A DNA stretch of 64,000 nt from Aureimonas jatrophae (lineage in GTDB: Bacteria; Pseudomonadota; Alphaproteobacteria; Rhizobiales; Rhizobiaceae): positions 156,498-220,497 of the forward strand of contig NZ_FNIT01000007.1 in the NCBI RefSeq assembly GCF_900104035.1, in the 5' to 3' direction. The notes beneath the pieces were generated by a model that was not told the DNA's origin, made no database searches, and saw only the letters and a program-made list of their open reading frames with translations. The translations under genes and the position numbers were made by a program. How positions within the stretch are numbered: the first letter of the stretch is position 1; each line of letters opens with the position of its first letter. Shown here in pieces: positions 54,454 to 63,385 of this stretch.

Positions 54454-55167
54454 ATGAACAAGCACACCCCTACCATCGAACCGGCCGTCCCGCCGAAGCG
54501 CCGCCGCCAGGGGACGAAGGCCGCCCAGCGCGCCGAGATGACCGAGCAGATCCTGGACGCCGCCGAGTTCCTGTTCTCGCGGCATGGTCTCTACGGCGTC
54601 ACGCTGAAGGACGTCGCCAAGATGGTCGGCTCTCATCACACGCTGATCAACTACTACTTCGCGGACAAGAAGGCGCTCTTCGACGCCGTGTTCACCCGCC
54701 GGGCGGTGGTGACGAGCGAGCGGCGCATGCGCATGCTCGAGGAATACGAGGCCGCGTCGAAGGGCCGTCCGACGGTCGAGGGCGCGTTGCGCGCGTTTCT
54801 CGATACCGACCTCGACCTCTACATCGAGGGTGGCGAGGGCTGGAAGAACTATGCGGCACTCGGCGCCCAGGTCGCGAACACGCCGCTCTGGGGGGCCGAG
54901 CTGATGGATCGGCATTTCGACCCCGTGGTCCTGAAGCTCATAGAACTCCTGAAGGCCGCCATGCCGGGCTGCCCGGAGGAGGACATCTTCTGGGGATACC
55001 ACTTCACCACGGGGGCGCTGATGCTGACCCTGGCGCGCACGGGCCGCATCGACAAGCTGTCCGGTGGGCTATGCCGGTCCGACGACTTCGTCGCGGTGAA
55101 GGAGCGCATGGCGACCTTCATGGCGGCCGGTTTCACTGAAATCTGCCGGTCCCGCTCGGAGAGCTGA
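54454..55167 (+). CDS. TetR-family transcriptional regulator
   Basis: A 237-residue repressor: a basic N-terminal tail, then the TetR HTH (TEQILDAAEFLFSRHGLYGV, then TLKDVAKMVGSHHTLINYYF), and a helical ligand-binding domain. Its place between the CoA ligase/thiolase pair and the SDR/importer operon suggests that it senses an acyl-CoA or the transported compound. A perfect 10-bp palindrome lies about 80 bp downstream, in the promoter of the SDR/importer genes. Confidence 0.92.
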   Translation: MNKHTPTIEPAVPPKRRRQGTKAAQRAEMTEQILDAAEFLFSRHGLYGVTLKDVAKMVGSHHTLINYYFADKKALFDAVFTRRAVVTSERRMRMLEEYEAASKGRPTVEGALRAFLDTDLDLYIEGGEGWKNYAALGAQVANTPLWGAELMDRHFDPVVLKLIELLKAAMPGCPEEDIFWGYHFTTGALMLTLARTGRIDKLSGGLCRSDDFVAVKERMATFMAAGFTEICRSRSES

Positions 55168-55226
55168 GACCGTCGCCCGACCATGTTCCGCAGGGGTGCG
55201 TAGCGTCGGGGCGGCGGATAAACCCC

Positions 55227-55255
55227 TTGCAAAACTCTGGTTCATTCACTAGTGA
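55227..55255 (+). promoter_or_regulatory. Putative promoter with TetR operator for the SDR/importer operon
   Basis: TTGCAA (55227-55232), a 17-base spacer and TAGTGA (55250-55255), the latter inside the perfect palindrome TCACTAGTGA (55246-55255). The SDR start is 28 bp further on. A repressor bound there would cover the -10. Confidence 0.5.
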
Positions 55256-55282
55256 GTTAGTAACTGAGCTTGGGAGGGATCG

Positions 55283-56188
55283 GTGACGAAACTCGAGGGG
55301 CGCGTCGCGATCGTGACGGGGGCGGGCGGCGGGCTCGGTCGGTCCCATGCCATGCTACTAGGCCATCTCGGTGCCCGCGTCGTCGTCAACGACACGAACG
55401 TCGCGGCGGCCGAGGCGGTCTCGCACGAGATCGCCGCCGCCGGCGGCTCCGCCATGCCGTTCGCGGCCTCGGTGACGGACGAGCCGCTTATCGACGCGAT
55501 GGTGGCCAGCGCGATGCAGGCCTGGGGCCGCGTCGACATACTGGTCAACAACGCCGGGATCCTGCGCGACCGCTCCTTCGCCAAGATGACCATGACCGAG
55601 TTCCGCGAGGTGGTGGACGTGCACCTCATGGGCTCCGCGATCTGCACCAAGGCAGTATGGGCCATCATGCGGGCGCAGTCCTACGGCCGCGTGGTGATGA
55701 CGACGTCTTCCTCCGGGCTCTTCGGCAGCTTCGGCCAGGCCAACTACGGCGCCGCCAAGATGGCGTTGGTCGGCCTGATGCAGACCCTGGCCCTCGAGGG
55801 CGAGAAGTACGACATCCGCGTCAACTGCCTGGCCCCGACCGCCTCGACGGCGATGACCGACGGCATCCTTTCGCCCGAGGCGTCCGATCTTTTCTCGCCC
55901 GGGCTCGTCAGTCAGGGCCTGCCGGCCCTCGTCGGCGAGGCGGCGCCGACGCGGGCGATCCTATGCGCCGGTGCTGGCCACTTCGCCCGTGCCTACGTCA
56001 CGCTGACGCACGGTGCCTTCGCCGGCGATGCCGTTGGCGTCGCCGAGCGTTGGGATGCGATCGGGGCCCGCGAGGGCGACGGAGTGCCAACCTACGGCCT
56101 CGCGCAGATGGAACGGGAACTGTCGAGCGCCAGAGAGGCCGAAGACGCGTGGGACGACGCAGCCGACGTAGGTCGCGCCGTAGCCTAG
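55283..56188 (+). CDS. SDR-family oxidoreductase, 3-hydroxyacyl-CoA dehydrogenase (MFE-2)-like
   Basis: A 301-residue short-chain dehydrogenase: cofactor motif TGAGGGLGRSHAMLL, NNAG (VNNAGILRD), catalytic Ser (TTSSSGLFG) and Tyr-Lys as YGAAKMAL. The style GRVAIVTGAGGGLGRSHA matches the dehydrogenase domain of multifunctional enzyme type 2, which oxidises 3-hydroxyacyl-CoA, in keeping with the adjacent ligase and thiolase. GTG 55283 is preceded by GGGAGG. It leads the operon that continues with the ABC importer. Confidence 0.88.
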   Translation: MTKLEGRVAIVTGAGGGLGRSHAMLLGHLGARVVVNDTNVAAAEAVSHEIAAAGGSAMPFAASVTDEPLIDAMVASAMQAWGRVDILVNNAGILRDRSFAKMTMTEFREVVDVHLMGSAICTKAVWAIMRAQSYGRVVMTTSSSGLFGSFGQANYGAAKMALVGLMQTLALEGEKYDIRVNCLAPTASTAMTDGILSPEASDLFSPGLVSQGLPALVGEAAPTRAILCAGAGHFARAYVTLTHGAFAGDAVGVAERWDAIGAREGDGVPTYGLAQMERELSSAREAEDAWDDAADVGRAVA

Positions 56189-56285
56189 GAATGCCTGCTC
56201 GCGCACGATCCCGGAGAAGGGCGGCGCGGCGGAGGGCGAGCATCGGACAGGGGCCGCTCGATCGGCCAGCACGGGGAGGAACGAC

Positions 56286-57323
56286 ATGCATCCGTTCGCA
56301 GCGGCCGGCCGCCTCGCCGCGTCGGCTTCGCCCATGCCGACCAAGGCCAAGCGCTCGGGCAACCAGCTCGAGCGGATCGTCACCGGCGTGCTCACCGCAC
56401 TGGTCCTCGTCTTCTCGGTTTCGATCGACGGCTTCCTCAGCCTCGGCAACCTCCAGGTCATCCTGTCCAACTCCGCTTCGCTCGCCATCCTGAGCTGCGG
56501 CATGGCGGTCGTCGTGATCTCGCGCGGGCTGGACCTCTCGCTGGTCGCGCAGATGACCGCCGGCGCGACCGTGTTCGGCATCCTTCTCGCCAACGGCGTC
56601 GCGGCACCCGTGGCGGTCGGCGCATCGCTCGCGGCGATCGTCCTGATCGGCTTCCTCAACGCCTGGCTAATCGCCTATGTCGAGATCCCGGCCATGCTGG
56701 CGACTCTCGCTTCATCCATGTTCATGGTCGGCTTCCTGCGCTTCGCGGTGCTGCGCGGCGAGTTCCTCCTGCTTTTGCCCAAGTCCGATCCGACGGTCGC
56801 CTTCCTCGCCAGCAGCCTACCGATTGGCCTGTCGGTCCCCGTCCTCCTGATGCTCGCGACCGTCGCCGCCACCTGGTTCCTACTCGCCCGCTCGACGGCG
56901 GGACGGATCACCTACGCGATGGGCGACAACTTCCAGGCGGCACGCCTGACCGGACTCCCGGTCCGCCGCACGACCATCGTGGTCTACGTCTTCGCAGGTC
57001 TCACTGCGCTCGTCGCCGGCCTCGTCACGGCCTCGGCCAGCGGTGCCGTCGACTTCCGCACCGTCACCAACGGAACGCTGATCTTCGACGTCATCCTGGC
57101 TGTCGTGCTCGGCGGCATCCCCCTGCGAGGCGGGCGGGGCGGCGTGCGCAACATCGTCGTCGGCGTCGCCCTCATCGCCGTACTGCGCAACGGCATGACG
57201 CTGATGGATTTCACGACGCAGACCCAGGACATGCTGAAGGGCGTCGTCCTGCTCTCCGCGATCGTCGTCGACAACCACTTCAACCCCAGGGACGCCGAAA
57301 CGGACACCGTCGGCGACCTCTGA
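56286..57323 (+). CDS. ABC importer permease, ribose/RbsC type
   Basis: A 345-residue inner-membrane permease of the BPD_transp_2 family with about ten helices; hallmark stretches are SNSASLAILSCGMAVVVISR, GLDLS, and AVVLGGIPLRGGRGGVRNIV. It is one of two permeases in the cluster; the other is fused to a propeller. GGGAGG lies 7 bases before ATG 56286. Confidence 0.92.
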   Translation: MHPFAAAGRLAASASPMPTKAKRSGNQLERIVTGVLTALVLVFSVSIDGFLSLGNLQVILSNSASLAILSCGMAVVVISRGLDLSLVAQMTAGATVFGILLANGVAAPVAVGASLAAIVLIGFLNAWLIAYVEIPAMLATLASSMFMVGFLRFAVLRGEFLLLLPKSDPTVAFLASSLPIGLSVPVLLMLATVAATWFLLARSTAGRITYAMGDNFQAARLTGLPVRRTTIVVYVFAGLTALVAGLVTASASGAVDFRTVTNGTLIFDVILAVVLGGIPLRGGRGGVRNIVVGVALIAVLRNGMTLMDFTTQTQDMLKGVVLLSAIVVDNHFNPRDAETDTVGDL

Positions 57324-57350
57324 CCGAACCGCAGAAACGGGAGGAACACC

Positions 57351-58337
57351 ATGACGAAGACAGTGAAGAGTCTGATGCGCCGCACGGCTGCCGGCCTCAT
57401 GATAGGCGCCGTCGCTTTCGCGACCACGGGCGCGAGCGCCCAGGCCGAAGGCGCGATGGCGGGCAAGAAGGTCATCTTCGTGCCCATCGCCATGGGCATC
57501 TCGCTCACCGAGGGCTGGGCGCGCCGCATGAAGGAACACGCGACCGCTAACGGCTACACGCTTGACATCCGCGACCCGGCCTTCAACACCGGCGTGATGT
57601 CGGAGCTTCTGGCCAAGGCCATCAGCGAGAAGCCGGACGTGCTCGTCGTCCACAACCCGACCGTCCAGCTCCTGGCGCGCCAGATCCGCCAGGCGGAGGC
57701 GCAGGGGATCAAGGTCCTCCAGATCAACCTCCAGTCCAGCCAGCCCTCCACCGCCTTCGTCGGCGCGAACTGGGAGCGGATCGGACACGAGATCGCCGAG
57801 GACATCGTCAAGGAATGCGGCACGGGCAGCGGCAAGTCGGGCAAGGTCGCCATCATTCCCGGCCAGCTGACGGCGGCCGACAGCGTGATGATGAACGAAG
57901 CGGCGATGAAGGTCTTCGCCGAGCATCCCGAGATCGAGGTCGTCTCCAACCAGGCGTCCGACTGGGAGCCCGAGAAGGCCCGCCAGATCACGACGACCGT
58001 GCTCCAGCAGAGCCCCGACCTCTGTGCCATCTTCGGCCATTGGGACGTCCATACCATGGGCGCGGGCAATGCCGTGAAGGACGCGGGCAAGACCGACGAC
58101 GTCCTGGTGTACGCCACTGGCGGGGGCGACGACGTGACCTGCAAGGCTGTCGAGGACGGAGTGCTCGACCGGGTCTGGAGCTACGACGCGGACGGGCAGG
58201 GACAGGACGCGGGCGAGATCGTCGACCGTCTCCTCCAGGGAGCGACCGGCGACGGCTCGCCGCTGCAGGTCGAGTCGAAGCTTAAGATCATCAAGGCGGG
58301 CGCGAGCTACGATCCGTCGCTGTGCTGGAAGCGCTGA
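57351..58337 (+). CDS. ABC importer substrate-binding protein, ribose-type
   Basis: A 328-residue periplasmic binding protein of the Peripla_BP_4 type: a signal peptide (about residues 1-33, ending ASA-QAE), then PIAMGISLTEGWARRMKEHA, DVLVVHNPTVQLLARQIRQA and SDWEPEKARQITTTVLQQSP, typical of sugar-type binding proteins. Ligands of this fold include sugars, autoinducers and polyols, so the substrate is open. GGGAGGAACACC precedes the ATG. Two stem-loops follow the gene. Confidence 0.92.
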   Translation: MTKTVKSLMRRTAAGLMIGAVAFATTGASAQAEGAMAGKKVIFVPIAMGISLTEGWARRMKEHATANGYTLDIRDPAFNTGVMSELLAKAISEKPDVLVVHNPTVQLLARQIRQAEAQGIKVLQINLQSSQPSTAFVGANWERIGHEIAEDIVKECGTGSGKSGKVAIIPGQLTAADSVMMNEAAMKVFAEHPEIEVVSNQASDWEPEKARQITTTVLQQSPDLCAIFGHWDVHTMGAGNAVKDAGKTDDVLVYATGGGDDVTCKAVEDGVLDRVWSYDADGQGQDAGEIVDRLLQGATGDGSPLQVESKLKIIKAGASYDPSLCWKR

Positions 58338-58350
58338 GGCGCATCCCCTT

Positions 58351-58381
58351 CGCTCCGGGTAGCCCCGTGATGTCCGGAGCG
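58351..58381 (+). other. Stem-loop after the binding-protein gene
   Basis: CGCTCCGG (58351-58358) and CCGGAGCG (58374-58381) are perfect 8-bp arms with a 15-base loop, 13 bp past the stop. Intergenic stems at this place in importer operons usually raise the binding-protein share of the transcript. Confidence 0.55.
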
Positions 58382-58410
58382 GCTTCCGATCGGTCCCAGA
58401 CCACCCACAG

Positions 58411-58426
58411 GCGTCCGTCCGGACGC
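58411..58426 (+). other. Second stem-loop between binding protein and fused permease
   Basis: GCGTCC and GGACGC arms around GTCC, about 32 bp before the next start codon. Confidence 0.45.
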
Positions 58427-58458
58427 ACGGCGACGAACGCCCCGGAGGGAACGCTGCC

Positions 58459-60591
58459 ATGAGCCTCGACGTCCCATTCTCCGCGTTGCGCAGGCAGCCC
58501 GTCCCGCGGCTCGTCCTGTCGCCGAGACGCATCCTGTCCGACATGCTGTCCAAGGGGTGGATCGAGAGCCTGATCCCCTTCGTCGCGCTCGTCTGCGTCG
58601 CAGCCGGCGTGCTGTTGACGACGGACGGCTACTTCGCGGCCTCGAACCTGCGCAACCTCGCGCAGTACGCGACCGACGGTGGCCTCGTGGTCCTGGCGCT
58701 GCTGATCGTCGTGGCGGTCGGCGGCATCGACCTGTCGGTCGGCTCCAACTTCGCGATGTCGGCCTTCGTCGCGCTCTTCTGCTTCCACATCCTCCAGCTC
58801 CCGGTACCCGTGGTGCTCCTGGCAGCGCTAGCCTCCGGTGCCCTCGTCGGCGTGGTCAACGGCGTCGTCGCGGGGCTCATGGGCTGTGGCGCGCTGCTGA
58901 CGACGCTCGGCACCATGATCACGATGAGGGGCCTCTACACCCTGGGTTCGCAGGCATGGCTCGTCGAAATCTCCGGCTCCGCCCGCATGGACGACCTCTG
59001 GGACTTCATCGGTTTCGAGAAGGTGCTGACGCTGCCCGTCGGCTTCTGGGCACTGGTGGCAGTCGTCGCCATCGTCTTCGTCATGTTCCGCCAGAGCCGC
59101 TTCGGCTGGCACGTGCTGGCCGTCGGCGGAAACCGCAAGGCGGCGCGCCACGGCGGCATCCGCGTCAGGACGACGGTGTTCCTCGCCTATGTCTGCGCCG
59201 GATTCCTCGTCGGGCTCGCTGGCTTCTTCTTCGCCGCCCGACAGAACAGCATCGGCTCCGATACCGGCATCGGCCTCGAGCTGTTCGCCCTGACCGCCCT
59301 CGTGGTGGGTCTCGGCGGCTTCGTGCCGGGGCGTGGCGCCGTGATGTCGGTGCTGATCGGCTTCGCGACGATCTATATCCTCAACAACGCGATGGTGAAC
59401 GGCGGCTTCCGTGGCGACTTCGTCCAGTTCAGCCTCGGCGCGATCATCCTCGCGATCCTCGCGATCGACGTGAAGTTCCGCAAGAACCGCCATCGGCTCC
59501 TCGCCTCGTCCTATCTCGATCCCGCCACCTACGATCCGGGACCTGTCAAGGGCATGGACGGCCTGATGCCGGACGAGACCGTGCCCAAGCTCGCGAGAGC
59601 CGATATTCTCGTAGCCGGACAGGTCGACGGGCCGGAGGACGTCCTTCTCGACCGCGACGGCAACATCTACTGCGGTAGCCGCGACGGCTATCTCTATCGG
59701 ATCCCGGGCCCCGACCACGACAGCGCCGAGGTGCTCGCCAAGATCGGCGGCCGTCCGCTCGGGCTGGCGCTCGACGCCGAGAACCGGATCGTCGTCTGCG
59801 TCGCCGGCATGGGTCTCGTGCGGGTCACGATGGCGGGCGAGGTCGAGCTCCTGACCTACGAGACCGAGCGCAGCCTGTTCAGCCTGCGCGACGACACCGC
59901 CATCCGCATGGCAGACGACCTCGACATCGCGCCGGACGGTACGATCTTCTTCACCGACGCCACCAAGCGCTACGACATCGACGACTGGGGCCTCGATCTC
60001 CTGGAAGGGCGCCCGAACGGCCGCCTCCTGTCCTACGATCCGAAGACGCGCAGGACCCGCACCGTCTGCGACAACCTACGCTTCCCGAACGGCGTCTGCC
60101 TGACCCACGACGGCAAGCATCTCCTGGTCGCCAGCACCTGGGAGTGTTCGATCCTGATCTTCGATCTCGACCGGCTCTCGGACGGACCGCGCGTCTTCGC
60201 CGACGGCCTGCCGGGATACCCCGACAACGTGAACCGGGCCTTGGACGGCAGCTACTGGGTGGCACTGGCGGGCATGCGCAACCCGGTCTTCGACCTCGCC
60301 ATGCGCCATCCCGACATGCGTCGCCGCATGGCCAGGAGCGTGCCGCCGACCAACTGGCTCTTCGGCAACCTCAACGTCGGCGGCGTCCTCAAGGTGGATG
60401 CGAAGGGTCAGGTCGCGGACGCGCTGTGGGATGCACCGGACGGCCCCCTCTACATGATCACCTCCATGCGGGAGCACGAGGGCGCGCTCTATCTCGGCGG
60501 CGTGACCAACAACAAGATCGGGCGCCTCGGCGTCGCCGGCGCCGACGCCTGTTGGCGGGGGCCGGACAGCTACTGGGGAGCGGCACGATGA
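58459..60591 (+). CDS. ABC importer permease fused to a C-terminal beta-propeller (SMP-30/strictosidine-synthase-like)
   Basis: A 710-residue fusion. Residues about 30-345 are a complete RbsC-type permease (VVAVGGIDLSVGSNFAMSAF, ALVVGLGGFVPGRGAVMSVL). After a linker (about 345-380) comes a six-bladed propeller: VDGPEDVLLDRDGNIYCGSR, DIAPDGTIFFTDAT and RFPNGVCLTHDGKHLLVAST, the pattern of SMP-30/gluconolactonase and strictosidine-synthase-like proteins, with Asp/Asn metal-ligand positions. By topology the propeller should face the cytosol if the last helix ends inside. No frameshift or stop separates the parts. The ATG of the next gene overlaps its stop. Confidence 0.9.
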   Translation: MSLDVPFSALRRQPVPRLVLSPRRILSDMLSKGWIESLIPFVALVCVAAGVLLTTDGYFAASNLRNLAQYATDGGLVVLALLIVVAVGGIDLSVGSNFAMSAFVALFCFHILQLPVPVVLLAALASGALVGVVNGVVAGLMGCGALLTTLGTMITMRGLYTLGSQAWLVEISGSARMDDLWDFIGFEKVLTLPVGFWALVAVVAIVFVMFRQSRFGWHVLAVGGNRKAARHGGIRVRTTVFLAYVCAGFLVGLAGFFFAARQNSIGSDTGIGLELFALTALVVGLGGFVPGRGAVMSVLIGFATIYILNNAMVNGGFRGDFVQFSLGAIILAILAIDVKFRKNRHRLLASSYLDPATYDPGPVKGMDGLMPDETVPKLARADILVAGQVDGPEDVLLDRDGNIYCGSRDGYLYRIPGPDHDSAEVLAKIGGRPLGLALDAENRIVVCVAGMGLVRVTMAGEVELLTYETERSLFSLRDDTAIRMADDLDIAPDGTIFFTDATKRYDIDDWGLDLLEGRPNGRLLSYDPKTRRTRTVCDNLRFPNGVCLTHDGKHLLVASTWECSILIFDLDRLSDGPRVFADGLPGYPDNVNRALDGSYWVALAGMRNPVFDLAMRHPDMRRRMARSVPPTNWLFGNLNVGGVLKVDAKGQVADALWDAPDGPLYMITSMREHEGALYLGGVTNNKIGRLGVAGADACWRGPDSYWGAAR

Positions 60592-61628
60592 ACTTTCTCG
60601 CTCGCAAGCGGCAGGCCGCGCCCTTCATGACGCTGGAGGGCGTCGTCGGTCCGAACCAGCGCCTCGACCAGGCCGACGCCGTATCGGTCCAGTCGCCCGA
60701 CACGCTCTGCCCGCTCCACGATGGCCGGCTTCTCCTCTCCTCCGGGCGCCAGGTGCTGGCGCTCAATGCGTGGGGCGGGGAGCCGGAATTCTGGGCAGCC
60801 TTCGCCGCGCCCGTCACCGCGCTCGCCCAGAGCCCTGGCGGACGGGTGGCCGTGGGCCTCGGCGCAGGCGGTCTGGCGGTGTTGGACGCGGACGGGCGGC
60901 CCGTCGCAGGCTGGTCGCACCCGATAGGACAACTCGCCTCCGTCATCGACCTCGTCTTCCGTACCGACGACGAACTCATTCTCGTCGATTGCGGTCGGAG
61001 CGACACGGACGACCTTCTTTCCGCCGCCGCATGGGACGACGAGGCGCGTGGGCAGGTGGTCTCGCTGCGCCACTCGGGCGAGCTGCGCGTGATCCTGCCC
61101 GGTCTGCACTATCCGATGGGCGTATGCCTCGATGCCAAGGGCGGCCTTCTCGTCTCGCTTCTGGAACGTGCCGCGATCGTCGACGAGACGGGGCGGGTGC
61201 TCCAGGCCGGCTATCCGGGCTATGCGGGCCGGCTGCGGCGCCATCGCGACGGCTACGTCCTCGCCTGCCTGTCGCGCCGGGATCCGCTGGTCGAGTTCCT
61301 GAAAAGCGAGCCCGCCTTCGTCGCGGAGATGAAGGCGACGATCGCGCCCAGACATTGGATCGGTCCTCGTCTCGACGCGGCGTTCTCGCACGATCTACCC
61401 ATCGAGCTCGGCGCGACGCGTCTCTATGGCGAGGTCAAGCCCTGGGCGCCGTCCTTCTCCTACGGCCTTCTCGTCACGCTCGACGACGCGCTCATGCCGA
61501 CGGGCTCGGCGCAGTCGCGTGCCGACGGCCGGCGCCATGCGATCGGCGACGTGGCGTCCTGGGGCGGTAGCCTATTGGCGACGAGCCGCGCGAGCGGCGA
61601 GATCCTCAAGATCGGAGACGACCTATGA
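60588..61628 (+). CDS. Stand-alone beta-propeller protein, SMP-30/YVTN-like
   Basis: A 346-residue soluble protein with repeated propeller strands (GVCLDAKGGLLVSLLERAAI, RLRRHRDGYVLACLSRRDPL) and no signal peptide. It overlaps the preceding fusion gene (ATGA) and the following ATPase gene (ATGA), so it is made in step with the transporter. It resembles the propeller of the fusion in general plan but is diverged. Activity as a lactonase is only a guess. Confidence 0.75.
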   Translation: MNFLARKRQAAPFMTLEGVVGPNQRLDQADAVSVQSPDTLCPLHDGRLLLSSGRQVLALNAWGGEPEFWAAFAAPVTALAQSPGGRVAVGLGAGGLAVLDADGRPVAGWSHPIGQLASVIDLVFRTDDELILVDCGRSDTDDLLSAAAWDDEARGQVVSLRHSGELRVILPGLHYPMGVCLDAKGGLLVSLLERAAIVDETGRVLQAGYPGYAGRLRRHRDGYVLACLSRRDPLVEFLKSEPAFVAEMKATIAPRHWIGPRLDAAFSHDLPIELGATRLYGEVKPWAPSFSYGLLVTLDDALMPTGSAQSRADGRRHAIGDVASWGGSLLATSRASGEILKIGDDL

Positions 61629-63130
61629 CCGGTTCCGACACGCGCCCCGTCGTCCAGCTCGATGCGGTCAGCAAGATCTACGGCGGCGTCGCGGCGCTGG
61701 ACGAGGCGAGCTTCGAGCTGCGTCCCGGCGAGATCCACGCGCTGGTCGGCGAGAACGGCGCGGGCAAGTCGACGCTCTGCAAGCTGATCGCCGGTGTCGT
61801 CTCGCCTACCACCGGCACGATCCTAATCGACGGCGAGGCGGCCGTCTTCGGCGCTCCCAAGGACGCCAGCCGGCGAGGCATCTCGATGGTCTATCAGGAG
61901 ACCAGCCTGGTGCCGCAACTCACCGTCGCCCAGAACATCGTGCTCGGCCGCGAAGGTGCGTTCAACTCGGTCCGCAAGGTCCAGAACGCGGCACGCCAGG
62001 TCCTGCAACGCCTCAACTTCAAGGTCGAGCCGTCGCAGCTTGCCGGCTCGCTCTCGGCGGCCAAGCGGCAAATGGTGGAGATCGCCCGTGCGGTCTTCAA
62101 CGAGGCCCGTGTCATCATCTTCGACGAACCCACGGCCGCCCTGACTCCGGAGGAGACGGACCACCTCTTCGACCTGATGCGCTCGCTCCAGCGCTCGGGT
62201 GTCGCGATGATCTTCATCTCGCATGCGCTGGAGGAGGCGCTGACCTATGCCGATCGCATCTCGGTCCTGCGCAACGGGCGGATGATGGTCTCGGGGCCGG
62301 CGGCCGACTTCGACCGTGCCCGACTCATCCGCCACATGATCGGCGAGGAGCTCAACGAGCGCAGCGGAGCGCCGAGCGAGGTGCGCCGACCCCGCTCGGC
62401 CCTACCGGTGCTGCGCGTCGAGAACGTGCGCATGGGCGCCATGGTCAACAACATGTCCTTCTCGGTCTTTCCGGGCGAGATCACCGGCATCGCAGGACTC
62501 ATCGGCTCCGGCCGCAGCGAGGTCGCCAAGGTCATCGCCGGACACACCAAGCGCAATTTCGACGGCGGCCGGATCTGGCTGGACGGGCGCGAGGTACGTT
62601 ACGCGCTGCCGTCGGAAGCCGTAGCGGACGGCATTGCCTACGTCAGCGAGGATCGGAAGCTCGACGGCTTCTTCGACACGATGTCGGTCGCCGACAATAT
62701 CGGTCTCGGTTGGATCGCCAAGTTCGGACGGCGACAGCCGATCGCGCCGCTCGGCCGCCTCAAGGCGATCGCCAAGGACTGGGAACAGCGCCTCGCCATC
62801 CGGCGTCTTGGCGAACATCAGTCGGTGATGCAGCTGTCGGGAGGTAACCAGCAGAAGGTGGTCATCGCAAAGTCGCTGGTACAGGAGCCGCGCCTCGTGA
62901 TCTTCGACGAGCCGACGCGTGGCGTCGACGTCGGTGCCATCGCCGGCATCCGTCAGATCATCCGCGACATCGCCGACAGCGGCGCGGGCGTCGTTCTGAT
63001 CTCGTCCTACCTGCCGGAGATCCTAGACCTGTCCGACCGCATCCTAGTGGCGAAGAGCGGTACCATCGCAGCCGAGTTCTCGCGCGCTGAGGCCAATGCG
63101 GAGCGGGTTCTGCAGGCTGCCATCCACTAG
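61625..63130 (+). CDS. ABC importer ATP-binding protein, ribose/RbsA type
   Basis: A 501-residue tandem ATPase. The first half has Walker A GENGAGKST, a signature variant SLSAAKRQM and Walker B VIIFDEPTAALT. The second half has the degenerate Walker A usual for this class (GLIGSGRSEV), signature LSGGNQQKVV and Walker B LVIFDEPTRGVDVG. It powers the two permeases of the operon. It closes the operon, with ATGA overlap to the propeller gene. Confidence 0.94.
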   Translation: MTGSDTRPVVQLDAVSKIYGGVAALDEASFELRPGEIHALVGENGAGKSTLCKLIAGVVSPTTGTILIDGEAAVFGAPKDASRRGISMVYQETSLVPQLTVAQNIVLGREGAFNSVRKVQNAARQVLQRLNFKVEPSQLAGSLSAAKRQMVEIARAVFNEARVIIFDEPTAALTPEETDHLFDLMRSLQRSGVAMIFISHALEEALTYADRISVLRNGRMMVSGPAADFDRARLIRHMIGEELNERSGAPSEVRRPRSALPVLRVENVRMGAMVNNMSFSVFPGEITGIAGLIGSGRSEVAKVIAGHTKRNFDGGRIWLDGREVRYALPSEAVADGIAYVSEDRKLDGFFDTMSVADNIGLGWIAKFGRRQPIAPLGRLKAIAKDWEQRLAIRRLGEHQSVMQLSGGNQQKVVIAKSLVQEPRLVIFDEPTRGVDVGAIAGIRQIIRDIADSGAGVVLISSYLPEILDLSDRILVAKSGTIAAEFSRAEANAERVLQAAIH

Positions 63131-63385
63131 AAGCGAATGGCACTACATTCTGGTCGCGCCCGCGCCCCACGCCGTTCTGCAATCGACGTCCGACGACGGT
63201 GGTTTCCGAGAGACGCAATCGCGCGGTAGATACCTGAGAAGCGTCTGTTGCAGAAAGAGTGCTTCCAAGCCTCCGCTTCCGCGGTGCCGGTCGGCAGTGT
63301 CGTGTGGAAACCTGCCAGTCCGCTTCGGAGCGGTGTCCGGAAGAAAGCAGACATCGTCCCATGCCGAATGGTGCGGGATCAAGCC
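63131..63385. other. Intergenic region between convergent genes, with short dyads
   Basis: CCGCT-TCGG-AGCGG (63320-63333) forms a tight stem; pieces like CCTCCGCTTCCG and CAGTCCGCTTCGGAG resemble arms of the dispersed repeat. No gene is seen. It probably holds the terminators of both flanking genes. Confidence 0.45.
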
